DNA from: Hormiphora californensis
Taxonomy: Eukaryota; Ctenophora; Tentaculata; Cydippida; Pleurobrachiidae
DNA length: 64,000 nt
Direction of reading: 5' to 3'
Assembly: GCA_020137815.1 (NCBI GenBank)
Contig: CM035351.1
Location: forward strand, 2,428,409 to 2,492,408
Under the pieces are notes generated by a model. The model did no database searches and was not told where the DNA came from. It was given only the letters and a program-made list of their open reading frames with translations. The position numbers were made by a program, and so were the translations under genes. Of this stretch, positions 1 to 10,772 are shown piece by piece (positions within the stretch are counted from its first letter, which is position 1; every line of letters starts with the position of its first letter).

Positions 1-2351
1 CAACCCAAATGGACGTCCCTCTTCGCTGAAGGATAAGGGAAGTGTGAAGAGAGAAGGACTGCAGAGTCTCCAATATCAGTTAGGGGCGGGAGGGAGTAAC
101 CCTGCTCTCACTGACAAGAGTGCCTGGAGGAGGGTTAAGGGGGCATTCATGAAGGCACGGAAACCATCCTACTTGCCACCCACGGACGGAGCTAGTAACT
201 TCTTTGTGACGGTTATTGTGGGTGGAGACCGGTTCAAAACAAGGAAGAGCACCCTGGAGTACTTTCCCGATTCCCTGCTGGGAGGTCCTGGAACAGCTGC
301 CGAGTATTGGAACGAAGACCGGGCTGCGTATGTGTTCCCAACCCGGTGTCGCATGTCTTTTGAGAACATCCTCTACTTTTACCAGACTGAGGGGTACGTG
401 TTGAAGTGTCCCGAGTCTGTTCACATGGCAACCTTCAAGGAGGAGTGCCTGTTTTTCAAGCTCCCTGAGGATGATATAGCGAGGTGCGAGCACGGGGAGG
501 TACTGGACATGGTGAAGAAGATGGAGAGTGAACCAAAAAATGAGGGAACACTCAACAAGATTGGAAAGAAGATCATGGCACCGGGGTCTCTGACAAAGAA
601 AGTTCTGGGGGTGATTGACATGATAGCAACAGTGGTGTACATCCTAATTCTCATTACAATGACTGAGTACGTGATATTCCGATCTGAGAATGATCTCACT
701 CAGGTCATCCTAACCTACCTGTCTGCCTCCTGTGTGGGATGGTTTATAATCCACTATCTCGTTATGCTGCTTAGTACTACAGACAAGAAGGGCCATTGTT
801 TGGGGTTGTTGAGTCTGATTGATTTTCTTGTCGTCTCCTCCTTTCTCATGGACTTCTTTAGTCAGTACATGTTTGAGGACCAGACGCTCCGGAAGAAGGT
901 GACAGAGGCAAGAATTCTAATTGGCGTCGCTAGGCAACTGTGTATAGCCCGGTACTCTACACTTCTGTATTGTTTGGGTGTTGCAGTGAAACGCTCTGGC
1001 AAGGATCTCCTACACATTCTCTACCTCCTGATAATTCTCATCCTGGTCTTCTCATCTGCTGCCTACTTCTTTGAGACAGACAGCGGGCTGCACATTGATA
1101 ACAAGGAACGTATGTGGAGGGAGATGGATAAAGCCATTGTGGATATGAAGGTGGAAGAAGAGACTCTATTCTCTGATCTGCAGTATGTGGCTAGGAATGG
1201 GACTCAATGGGCCCATAACCGGTATATCGAGGAGACAAGTGCTGCTGCCATTTTCAAATCCTATATAAACGGAACCTCTCTAATGAGACTGGACCCATCG
1301 CGGTGGCTTTCCATTGACCAGTACACAGAGAAAAACGGCCGGCCAGACAAAAACAGTTTCGTCTCCCAGGTGATATATACGAGGTTTATAGAGAAGGTGA
1401 ACCTGACACTGCGATTCCGGCCGGTTATTCGGAATGGAAGTATGATTATCATAATGGTGGAGAACTTTATACCGATATGGGTGGGCAACTGGGGTATAAT
1501 AATTGAGATTGAGTCCATGTTTACCAGTATTCCTGCCTCTCTCTGGTGGGGTTTCGTCACCATAACAACAGGTTAGAATTATTTATTGCCATAGCAACAC
1601 AATGGCTCATAGTATCGTTATGTTGTAGTGCACCCAATGTTGCGGCCCTACTAGGTATGTAGTAAACAATGTATGTATGAGTGATGATAATGTTACCCAA
1701 ACATAGTCACTCAACCTGTGTTATGCTTGGTTGAACTACTACTCTACTCATTTGTCCAGCCGGAAGGAGAAAACAAAACTTCCTCACTGATATGCGGCTA
1801 ATAAACAATCAACCGATCCTTATTCTCTGTCAGCTTGGTTGAAACATACAATAATTCCCCCCCCCTCTTTTTCAGTGGGTTACGGTGACCTAGCACCCCG
1901 GACAGCCTGGGGAAAAGTTATCAGCGCAGTACTTGCCCTAACCGGGATTCCTCTCATTGCCATCCCACTCCCTCTGATTATGAACGAGTTCACCAACCAG
2001 TACCAGGAGACAAAACGGCGGGAAGAGTTGGAGAGACAGGCAGGGAGGTTATACAAACAGCGGGCAGCTGAGAGGAGCAGAGTGGCCTCCAGGGAGCCAG
2101 ATTACAGCTCACAAAACGATGAAGAAAGTGAGGATCGGAGGAAGAGGTTGTTGAGTGTGGTCCGGCTGTTTCAGAGTGAGGTGTTCAGACGGGGCTCATT
2201 GTTTAAAGATGAGTCTATTGTGAAAGAGGAGAGTGAGAGTGAGGTGGTGGGAGAGGAAGATGGAAATGATGTGGGGAGTGGAAACCAAGAGAGGGAGGAA
2301 GGGGATGAGGAAGGACAGTGGAGAAATGCAGGATTCAGAAACACATACTGA
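1..2351 (+). CDS. Kv-type voltage-gated potassium channel subunit (5' partial)
   Basis: Two exons are visible, 1-1571 and 1876-2351, joined by a GT-AG intron (1572-1875) that splits the selectivity filter so that splicing restores TTVGYGD. The frame is open to the left edge, so the start lies outside the window or at the ATG at 149. In order: a BTB/T1 tetramerisation domain (from VIVGGDRFKTRKSTLEYFP), S1 (VLGVIDMIATVVYILI), further S2-S3 segments, an S4-like segment, S5 (LLHILYLLIILILVF), an unusually long S5-pore linker (about nt 1085-1525), the pore helix SIPASLWWGF, S6 with PLP in place of the Shaker PVP, and a charged C-terminal tail rich in E, R and S. Family knowledge: tetrameric plasma-membrane K+ channel. 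Oddities: by alignment with Shaker, S4 lacks the first three gating arginines, and the linker has four N-glycosylation sequons. The subfamily cannot be assigned with confidence. Confidence 0.93.
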
Positions 2352-2506
2352 AGAAGACATTGGAAGTCTTGAAGGTGAAGAAGTGGATGAACGAGGGAAG
2401 ACGGCAGACTGGAAAACAGTTAGGAGAAATACACGGAATGAGGGATAATAAGACAAGAGGAGGAGGCAGAAAGAGAAAGTCTGCTAAATGATGGGGAACC
2501 ACATAC
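2352..2506. other. Intergenic or intronic gap between K+ channel and INTS10-like exons
   Basis: Only 155 bp separate the channel stop codon from the last confident exon of the convergent INTS10-like gene. A plausible minus-strand acceptor lies near 2415, so part of this stretch may be INTS10 intron. Confidence 0.4.
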
Positions 2507-5365
2507 CTGATTATTCTCTCCAGCTGTTGTCCAGTTCATAGCTCGGGCAAATTCCTCAAAGCTCTTGCGTAGGTCAGACCAACAATTGGATATTCCGTAC
2601 TCCTACAGGCAATGAGAGACAATTGATATCAGAAACTCAGTTTGAATAATGTGTAAATTTGTGTGTCAACTACATTATTTTATCTAACAATTATTAGTCA
2701 GCATTTTAACGAAGTTTATGACAAAAAAGAGCAGATCAGTAGTTTACTAGTACCCTCACCTCTCGTGTTTGAAGGTCCTTGATAGAGGCACATTCCACAT
2801 GGTACTGTATAACACGGCGTAGTAAGGACACTGCCATTGTTTCACTCAACTCCACACCACCCTTCTCCTTACCCACTGAAGACAACATCGGGATATCTTC
2901 GGTAATGAAGTTGAACGTTGTTCTCTTTTGTGATATTAGCTTATGATGAATGGTAGAAAGGTTTAATTTGTTAGTACTCACCGTTAGAGAGGATTAGCGG
3001 TACGAGTTCCCTCACCAACATTCTCCTTACTGGGTTAACAGCGCTCTGGTAACCCAAGGGACCCTCGTGTCTCGTCAGAACGGTAGCTGCATTGATAGCG
3101 TGGGGGTCTACCGAGGAGGGGTAGTTTCGCATCATCTGGGAGGTGGGAGATAAAGTTAGGGTGTTAGAGATAGGAGGGTACAGTGTTTGAGATGGGAGGA
3201 GGGCCAGGGTCATTCCAATTATGAAACTTAATAAGTTGGCAAAATGTTTTCACTGGCAATAATTAATAAGCTAATACGCAGCTCTTGCTAATCACGACAG
3301 ACGGCACACAGATCTCACTGAATAGAAGTTGTATTGATTGAAATGGTTGATTGAATGAAGTCTGTGTGCGCGTGTAAATTGCGCGGCACCCTCTACTCGT
3401 GAGGTGTTTGGCAGTCGCGCGGGGAAAGAATAGTGTGTATATACAGGGTGGGCCACGGATTGTTGGTAAGGGTTAGCGAGTTGTCCCGTCAAAACGGTGA
3501 TAGTTGCGAGAATAAAAATTATGGGAGCACTCTGGATCAATTTCTTGGTAACTTTTTCCATAATTTTTTGTCAAAAATTCGAAAATTCATTTTTCATTCC
3601 TTCATTCATTTCTCGTTCATTTATGATGTGAGCATCCTAATTTTCCATCATGGTGCTATTTTTCTTTGGCTTGAATTTATCTTTCCAATGAACACCATAA
3701 AAATGAAATTGAAGCACCAGGTCACGTTGCAGTTGAGAAAATGCTCATGCATGATTTTGGCTCTTCCTGCGACTTTCAATGAGATGTATCACGGTTCCCT
3801 TTTGTTCAATCTTTTTCAAAATTTGGGTGAACATTGGATAAACAAAGATCTTTGCTCACAAGAAAAATCAAGGTCAAAACTCAAAGTTCATTTTTCATTT
3901 TTGGTAGTTCATTCCACTCATTCAGGAACTAACATCCCTAAAGTCATGAAAAGTTTTGGGTTTTGTTTGGCCTATGCTCTGCAATGCCAGAGAGGTGTAG
4001 TAGCGTGTCTCCGGGCTAGTTTTTGGGTGTCCATGTGATCATGATGATACCTGACACCTTATTTGGGCCATAATTAAGAGATTTTCTCAAGTTGAAGCAT
4101 GTGACTTGGGGTTTCTGTGATTGATATCGTGAAACAATGTTATGGGATCCTATAGCACCCCTAAAATGATGATTAATTCAACAAAATGAGTTGATTTATG
4201 ATCGAAATTGTTCGTTTAGTTGAGTTTGTCTTCGGTTTAAATCTTTTCAATAATAAATCAACTCATTTTGTTGAATTAATCATCATTTTAGGGGTGCTAT
4301 GGGATCCCATAACATTGTTTCACGATATCAATCACAGAAAACCAAAGTCGCATGCTTCAACTTGAGAAAATCTCTTAATTATGGCCCAAATAAGGTGTCA
4401 GGTATCATCATGATCACATGGACACCCAAAAACTAGCCCGGAAACACGCTACTACACCTCTCTGGCATTGCAGAGCATAGGCCAAACAAAACCCAAAACT
4501 TTTCATGACTTTAGGGATGTTAGTTCCTGAATGAGTGGAATGAACTACCAAAAATGAAAAATGAACTTTGAGTTTTGACCTTGATTTTTCTTGTGAGCAA
4601 AGATCTTTGTTTATCCAATGTTCACCCAAATTTTGAAAAAGATTGAACAAAAGGGAGCCGTGATACAGCTCATTGAAAGTCGCAGGAAGAGCCAAAATCA
4701 TGCATGAGCATTTTCTCAACTGCAACGTGACCTGGTGCTTCAATTTCATTTTTATGGTGTTCATTGGAAAGATAAATTCAAGCCAAAGAAAAATAGCACC
4801 ATGATGGAAAATTAGGATGCTCACATCATAAATGAACGAGAAATGAATGAAGGAATGAAAAATGAATTTTCGAATTTTTGACAAAAAATTATGGAAAAAG
4901 TTACCAAGAAATTGATCCAGAGTGCTCCCATAATTTTTATTCTCGCAACTATCACCGTTTTGACGGGACAACTCGCTAACCCTTACCAACAATCCGTGGC
5001 CCACCTTGTATGTGACAGGTGGGGCACATCTTGCAAAAACAGATCTCTTTATTTCACACTCGACAATCCCCATCTTCTTCTCTTGAAACATGACCCGGCC
5101 ATGATCTTGTCTGTGAATATGGAGATCCTTTTACCAGGGGGGGATTAGCATACAATTATAATGTATTTTCCCGCTCTTCCTAAACCTGGGAATCTTGGGC
5201 GGGTTTACTTTTCATGAATATTGATAGAATTGGTAGAATAAGGATTGGATAGGCCTTTATTCCCTCTCTACAATTAATTCCTTTCTAGAGATCTATTGTA
5301 TTTGTTGATGCCCCACTACCGTAGAACTGGGGTCTGAATTCACTCTCTCTTTTTCTTATCTTTTT

Positions 5366-5443
<78 letters not shown>

Positions 5444-5645
5444 CTCTCCTCCTCGAACTCTCTCTCTCTCTCGCACAACCTGGCCGTCGTCTTGCTCTTC
5501 CTGTCTCTCTCTCTCTTCTATCGTTTTTGTGCACAACCATGCAATCTTCAGTCTTTGTCTCTCGCTTAAGATCGTTTTCAGGTGCAGACAGCAGATTTCA
5601 GTCTGTTATCTGCTATAGAGAACTCCCTCTCTCTATCTCTCTCTC

Positions 5646-5710
<65 letters not shown>

Positions 5711-7050
5711 CCACTACACGCACCACTCCCACATGGGGCCGTAAGGTCCCATGTGGGAACAGGGTTAAATCCCCCGAGCCCGGATCCTGTTGGATCTGAG
5801 GGCCCGGAGGGCCTGCGGAGTAAAGGTAGGTAGAACAATGTACAAAGGGGTAGGTTGAACAATGTACATATAGGTTAAGGTAAGGAAAAATAAAATAGGG
5901 GAAGTAAAGCTCATGGTGGCAGAGCAAAAGACCTCTTAAACTATCTGGAAAGAAGCTCAGCTTGCTGGAACGGAATCTAAGAAGAGTCAACCTATCAGGA
6001 ACAAAACGTCTGGAACAAAACTTCTGGAACGGAATCTAAGGCAGTCTAAGAGCAAGCAGGAACGGGTGAATCGGTAAAAAACTAATACAAATATACATCG
6101 AGTGGGGTTACAGGAGGCTAATTACATGTCGAGAACTTTCCGGAGCGTGTTCATCGAGTTAAAGAGGACTGACTTTTGGAGCTGTGAGGGGTAGATTTGG
6201 CGGGTTATAGCAGTCAGGTACTTCTCCAGTCGGGGGCTGACTCCGCCAAGAGCTCCAATCACGATAGGGATGACCGTGGCCTTTTTAAGTTCCCAAATTC
6301 GTGTGAGCTCCCTCCGTAGTTCTTGGTACTTCTCGATCTTCTCCATCTCCCTGTCCGAGACTGACCTGTCTTTTGGTACAGCGACGTCGATCAGTAGCGC
6401 CTCCTTCTTTGATTTGTCTAGAAGGACCAGGTCAGGTTTACATGCCTCGATGGGGTTGTCCGTCTGTATGTGGAAGTCCCAGAGGATCTTGTAGTTCTCA
6501 TTCTCGAGCACTTTCTCTGCATAGTGGCTCCACCACTTTGATTCAGCAGGAAATCCGTAGTCCTTGCACATTCCCCAGTGTAGGGCGGCAGCTACTCGAT
6601 CGTGTCTGAGCTTATAGTCTCCGTTGGCAAGTTTCGTGCATCCGTTTAGGATGTGTTCCACCGACTCGTTGTGTTGGTTACAGATACGGCACTTCTCAGT
6701 CACTCCTTGCTCTTTCTCGATAGCAGCCTTCAGCCAGTTTGTGCGAATGGCTTGATCCTGGGCAGCAAATACATCGGCTTCGGTGTATCTGCTGAGGCTC
6801 TCTTTGTTGAGCCAGGCCCAGGTCGCATCAGGGTCGCATCCCCCTTCTTCCAGTTGCTTCAGGAATCTTCCATGTAGGACTTTGTTTTTCCATTTCTCTA
6901 CAAGTTCCGTCTGTAATCTTTCTTTCAGGGCTCCTGAGTCTTCTGGAGGTTTAGTTAGCATATCTTCATTTTGCATCGCCGTGTGGAGGGCACGTATCTT
7001 GGGGTCCGTAGAATTACTGAAGAATGTCACGAGTCCTGTCTCTTCCTTCA

Positions 7051-7123
<73 letters not shown>

Positions 7124-8040
7124 GGACAGCGATAGTCGATAGATTATCAAAACAGCTCTCTTTTTCTTTTCCGTGCCATAGCTTTGTCCTAGCAATATCT
7201 CACACATTGATCTAAGCTCTCCCATTAAATCTCAGGATACAAGAAACTACCACTCTTCTTCAGCTGTTCTCCCCTATTGCTTGGGCTGTTCCACTACTAT
7301 TAACGAACTTGTCGTCTTCTTTCATTAGTCTCTTCACTCCTCTCCATTTATTTACCCATGACTACTGGGTTCTGAGTAGAAGATGTAAAAAGAGGCCACT
7401 TCTAATATCCATTTTTCCGTCTTTCTGTATAGACTCGCTTGCCTTGTTCGACCCTCCCCGCGCCCCAAAACAAAGACTCGGATACTAGGATCAGCAATAC
7501 ATTTTGCCTGCTTTCCCTGGAAATATGTTTCCCTGTTTTGCCCCTATTATATAATTTGGGTGACAAGTCCCATGTTCACAGTAAACAGTTGTAGTACATG
7601 TTAATATACCTGGAGGACAGTAGCTGTACATTTTAGTTTGTCTGTGTGAGAAGTTGCCACAGTTAGATAAACACTCTGCTGCTCAGATTCGTTTAGATGC
7701 TCAAACAACTCTATCTGTGGAGAGAGAGTAAAGTATACGTTGGGTAATTAGCTGTTTATTAGAATAATCTCATTTATGGGATTTATAAACACGTGATATT
7801 AAAAAACGGCTCATATATTCACATCTCACTCACATCTTTAGAGGGCGTGCCAGCGCTGACAAGTGCCAGCAACTCCACCAGGTATTCTACCAGCTCAGAA
7901 TTGTCCGGGAACTGCTTCATGAGACGGGAAAACTGTTCCCGAGCGGCGGCCAGGGGCGAATGACAGAGGTGCCATTTGTAGAGTGTTATGTGGAGTGCAC
8001 AGTTGGATGGATATAGAGCCAATCCACACTGCAACCATAT
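2507..8040 (-). CDS. INTS10: Integrator complex subunit 10-like protein, N-terminal half (partial)
   Basis: Five phase-compatible exons read on the minus strand: 8040-7834, 7714-7610, 3135-2982, 2875-2760 and 2602-2507, all with GT-AG borders. The joined protein follows the N-terminal half of INTS10 block by block: IWLQCGLALYPSN matches the human AWLITARSLYPAD region, QFSRLMKQFPDN the LYDMFVNFPDQ region, QSAVNPVRRMLVRELVPLILSN the block before DVLPLIINN, and NCWSDLRKSFEEFARAMNW the DPWERLFKILNVVGMRCEW region. Integrator is the nuclear complex that cleaves snRNA and other nascent transcripts of RNA polymerase II; INTS10 is a helical-repeat subunit in its arm module. The first exon (before the LYPSN block) was not found. 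The C-terminal half is not visible left of 2507. A possible last exon (2414-2196, acceptor ctgttttccag, in frame) would run antisense through the end of the K+ channel gene; alternatively the channel sits in an INTS10 intron. Identity is by recall of the human protein, without an alignment program. Confidence 0.72.
3444..5008. mobile_element. 1,565-bp foldback (palindromic) DNA element with TA target site
   Basis: The left arm (3444-4198) and right arm (4254-5008) are near-perfect inverted complements separated by a loop of about 55 bp. The ends are CAGGGTGGGCC and GGCCCACCTTG, each flanked by TA, as expected for non-autonomous Tc1/mariner-type insertions. It lies in the 4.5-kb INTS10-like intron. 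Each arm has a long open frame (about 200 codons, opposite directions) but with no recognisable domain; a short peptide containing IQLIESRR recurs in the related element at 25.5 kb. No transposase is recognised. The superfamily is inferred from the termini only. Confidence 0.85.
5371..5520. repeat. (CT)n microsatellite, interrupted
   Basis: A nearly pure run of CT dinucleotides from about 5371 to 5440 is followed by interrupted CT-rich sequence to about 5517. It lies inside the large INTS10-like intron. The apparent long open frames here are low-complexity translation. Confidence 0.9.
5627..5706. repeat. (CT)n microsatellite at the 3' side of a LINE fragment
   Basis: A CT dinucleotide run with a few CTAT interruptions ends where non-repetitive sequence that seems to be the 3' untranslated part of a minus-strand LINE begins. 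A second CT run at 7052-7121 lies at the other end of the same LINE. Confidence 0.85.
5707..7051 (-). mobile_element. 5'-truncated non-LTR retrotransposon with restriction-like endonuclease domain
   Basis: A minus-strand frame, about 7051-6122, encodes the C-terminal end of a LINE polyprotein. It has a Cys/His knuckle (CRICNQHNESVEHILNGC), the motif LRHDRV, then a PD-(D/E)XK-type nuclease signature: ILWDFHIQTD, KPDLVLLDK, LIDVAVPKD, KIEKYQELRREL. This order is typical of the endonuclease end of R2/R4-type and related LINEs. The reverse transcriptase is missing, so this is a dead 5'-truncated copy. About 400 bp after the stop (to 5707) look like 3' untranslated sequence. (GA)n in LINE orientation bounds both ends, suggesting insertion into a microsatellite. 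The apparent open frame continuing through the repeat to 7225 is not evidence for a real N-terminus. Confidence 0.8.
7052..7121. repeat. (CT)n microsatellite at the 5' side of the LINE fragment
   Basis: Pure CT dinucleotide run of about 70 bp, directly abutting the truncated 5' end of the minus-strand LINE. It probably represents the other half of the microsatellite into which the LINE inserted. Confidence 0.9.
7122..7609. other. Intronic sequence without recognisable features
   Basis: Part of the 4.5-kb intron of the INTS10-like gene between the CT run and the exon at 7610-7714. I see no conserved coding sequence or structured repeat. Confidence 0.5.
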
Positions 8041-8414
8041 CTGAAGGGAGGGGAGTAGGAGGGGATTAGGAGTGGGGAGTAGGAATGGGGAGGGATTAGG
8101 AGTGGGGAAAGAGGGGATTAGGAGTGAGGAGTAGGAATGGGGAGGGATTAGGAGTAGGAGTAGGGAGAGAAGAGGTTTAATGGGGATTGGGAGGCCGGAA
8201 TGGGAACAGAGGGTGAACCTCTCTTTTTCATCCATCTCTAAGGAAGCGAAAACGAGAGCTGAAGAAGTGGTGAAGCTCTCTCTCTTCTTGCAGATGGGAG
8301 ACAGAAGCGGAAAAGAAAGTTAAATAGGGGGGGGCCAACGCTCATTTTTTATATATTTTTATATATTTTATATACCTTTTTTTTAGAAAAAAAAAACATA
8401 ATTTTTTATATATA
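8041..8414. repeat. Purine-rich minisatellite and AT-rich tract
   Basis: From 8041 to about 8180 the plus strand is an imperfect array of GGGATTAGGAGT and GGAGTAGGAATG words (polypyrimidine on the coding strand of the INTS10-like gene, just upstream of an exon acceptor). From about 8340 the sequence is a TATATTTT-type tract that runs up to the next foldback element. Confidence 0.7.
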
Positions 8415-9299
8415 CAGGGGTGGGCATAAAAAATGTCCGCCCTAGACTAGCATAGTTCCAGATATCGTAGAGGGCTAAAACTTGGCAGAGTTACTCTATA
8501 GAACAAATAAATAGGTTGACCAAAATTTCAGACTTTTAGCTCAAAGTTCATTTTTTTGATCGGAATGAACATTGTCAGTCATTCCAAAAAACATGAATTT
8601 TCGGTCCAGAAGTCAAACAATTGTCTTTGGCTATCGAATTTCTTTCAAATGCGACCAAGAAAATCGAAAACGGACAAACACAAGGCACACAGAGGTCATG
8701 TTTCCGACAGTTAGTCAAGTCACGTGATCCCTATCGAATCGTGGACTTCTGAATTGCTAATCAGGATTAGTGGTGGAGAATCACGTATCACAGCCGCCAA
8801 TGAGGGATGACGAAGATGATTGACCATGAGATCCGAGACTCATTAACAAGTGGCCTCTTTATTCCAGTGCTCTCGAATCACATGTCGCTTTTTCGATACA
8901 CATTCCTCATTAGCGGCTATGATACGTGATTCTTCCCCAATAAGCCTGACCAGCAATTCAGAAAGTTGTCCACGATTCGGTGAGGATCACATGACCTGAC
9001 TAACTGCCAGAAACATGATCACTGTGTGCCTTGTGGTTGTCTGTGTTTGATTTTCTTGGTCGCATTTGAAAGAAATTCGATAGCCAAAGACAATTGTTTG
9101 ACTTTTGGACCAAAAATTTATGTTTTTTTGGAATGAATGACAATGTTCATTCCGATCAAAAAATGAACTTTGAGCTAAAAGTCTGAAATTTTGGTCAACC
9201 TATTTATTTGTCCCATAGAGTAACTCTGCCAAATTTTAGCGCTCTACAATATCTGGAACCATGCTAGTCTAGGGCGGACATTTTTTATGCCCACCCCTG
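8415..9299. mobile_element. 885-bp foldback DNA element, TA-flanked
   Basis: Termini CAGGGGTGGGCATAAAAAAT and its reverse complement are flanked by TA in an AT-rich tract. The arms stay complementary for several hundred bases with mismatches, so the element is almost entirely palindromic. It carries no coding capacity. End sequences resemble the elements at 3444 and 25519 (CAGGG start, TA target), so it is probably another non-autonomous Tc1/mariner-type family. Confidence 0.82.
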
Positions 9300-9906
9300 T
9301 ATATATATAAAATATATAAAAATATATAAAAATGCATATGAATATATAAAAATATATAAAAAATATATAAAAATATGTAAAAAATTGTGCCGAAAGTGTG
9401 AAAACAGAAAGCTGTTTTTCGCCATAGCGGGATCAAATATCATTCAATTGATCTCAAACTTGGTCAGCATCTTCATCTAGATAATCCTGATGATTTTCCG
9501 TCATCAATGTGACGTTTGTAACATCGTGACGTCGCGTCAATAACTTCATGACGTCAAAATGACGTCAAAAATGATTTGTTTTTTTAGTTTCGCGATCCCA
9601 ACCTCTCTTCACCAGTTCTAGTACATATTCACGGATCAACATACAAAAAATGATTGAAATCACACCAAAACTGGTAGATATTATTAGGCCGGAACCTCTC
9701 TTCACCAGTTCTACTTTTGACAGTGCATAATTCACTTTTGAACACATTCTCAATTATGTAAAACAGCTATCACCCTCTCAAACACTTAAATTAACTCTAT
9801 GAAACATATTCAAGTGAACAATAGATGGAAATAATCCCCTTTTTTGAAAGTAAAAGGGGTGAAAAAAGGGTTTATTTTATATATTTTTATATATTTTTAT
9901 ATATTA
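9300..9906. other. AT-rich spacer between two foldback elements
   Basis: Begins with (ATATAAAA)-type repeats to about 9390 and ends with TATATTTT repeats near 9880-9906. Between them is unremarkable sequence with a run of GACGTCA-like words around 9520-9570 and a short direct repeat (acctctcttcaccagttct at about 9600 and 9693). No gene is seen. Confidence 0.5.
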
Positions 9907-10772
9907 CAGTCGGACCCCGATTTAACGGCCCCCGATTTAGCGGCACCCCGATTTAACGGCAGGATAAATTTCCCCCAAAAATTTTTTGAAAATTTTTGAA
10001 ATTTTTTTCAAAGGTGTAGCCTTTCCGAATCGTGTTTCGAATCGGTGCACCTTATTGCATGTCTTGCCGGTAATTAGACGGTTCGAATCGAACAGATATG
10101 TGATCCCCATGAGGCCCATCGAGTCGCGATTTTGACGCTTATTAAACTGGCCCCATGGGGATCACGTATCGGTTAGTCTCAAACCGTCTAATTAGCGACA
10201 GGACGTGCGATAAGATGCACTGATTCGAAACACGATTCGGACGTGGTTTATATACCTTTGAAAAATTTTCATAACTTTTTTTGCAAAATTCTACAGAATG
10301 ATTGTCAATGCTTTGATCGGTGCTCCCCATGAATTTTCAGAGGAAAATATATTTTGAAATTCGAATTCTTCCTCACCCCGCTTAAAGTGCCCAGATTCGG
10401 CATGGTATCACGTATCGGTTCGTTTCGAACCGTCTAATTAGCAGCAAGACATGCGATAAGATGCACTGATTCGATAAACGATTCGGACGTGGTTGATATG
10501 TTACAGTATGTACCTACCTTAGAAAATTTTTATAACTTTTTTGAAATTTAAAAAAAATTATTGTCTTTTTCTAATCAGAAAATAGAAATGATATTGATCA
10601 TGTAATCAATACATGGACATTGCATTTAACACTTAGAGGTGTTTTAGTACAGCATTTTGTACAAAAATAGGGTTTTATGGGCCAAATATGCTCTACCCCG
10701 ATTTAACGGACACCCCGATTTAACGGACAAAACCCTTTCCCCCGAGGGTGCCGTTAAATCGGGGTCCGACTG
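9907..10772. mobile_element. 866-bp pogo/Tigger-like non-autonomous element
   Basis: The ends are inverted repeats starting CAGTCGGACCCCGATTTAAC, flanked by TA. The CAGT...CGATTTAACG form is characteristic of pogo/Tigger-type Tc1/mariner elements (family knowledge). Inside, a block of about 90 bp around GTATCGGTT...AACCGTCTAATTA occurs three times, once inverted (about 10025-10115) and twice direct (about 10160-10250 and 10405-10495). The terminal motif CCCCGATTTAACGG is itself repeated several times near both ends. No transposase is present. Confidence 0.82.

Noticed and set aside
3433-5091. Two similar proteins of 201 and 225 codons encoded on opposite strands
   Set aside because: They are the two arms of one palindromic element read in opposite directions. 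There is no recognisable domain, and the frames probably survive by chance in AT-rich sequence.
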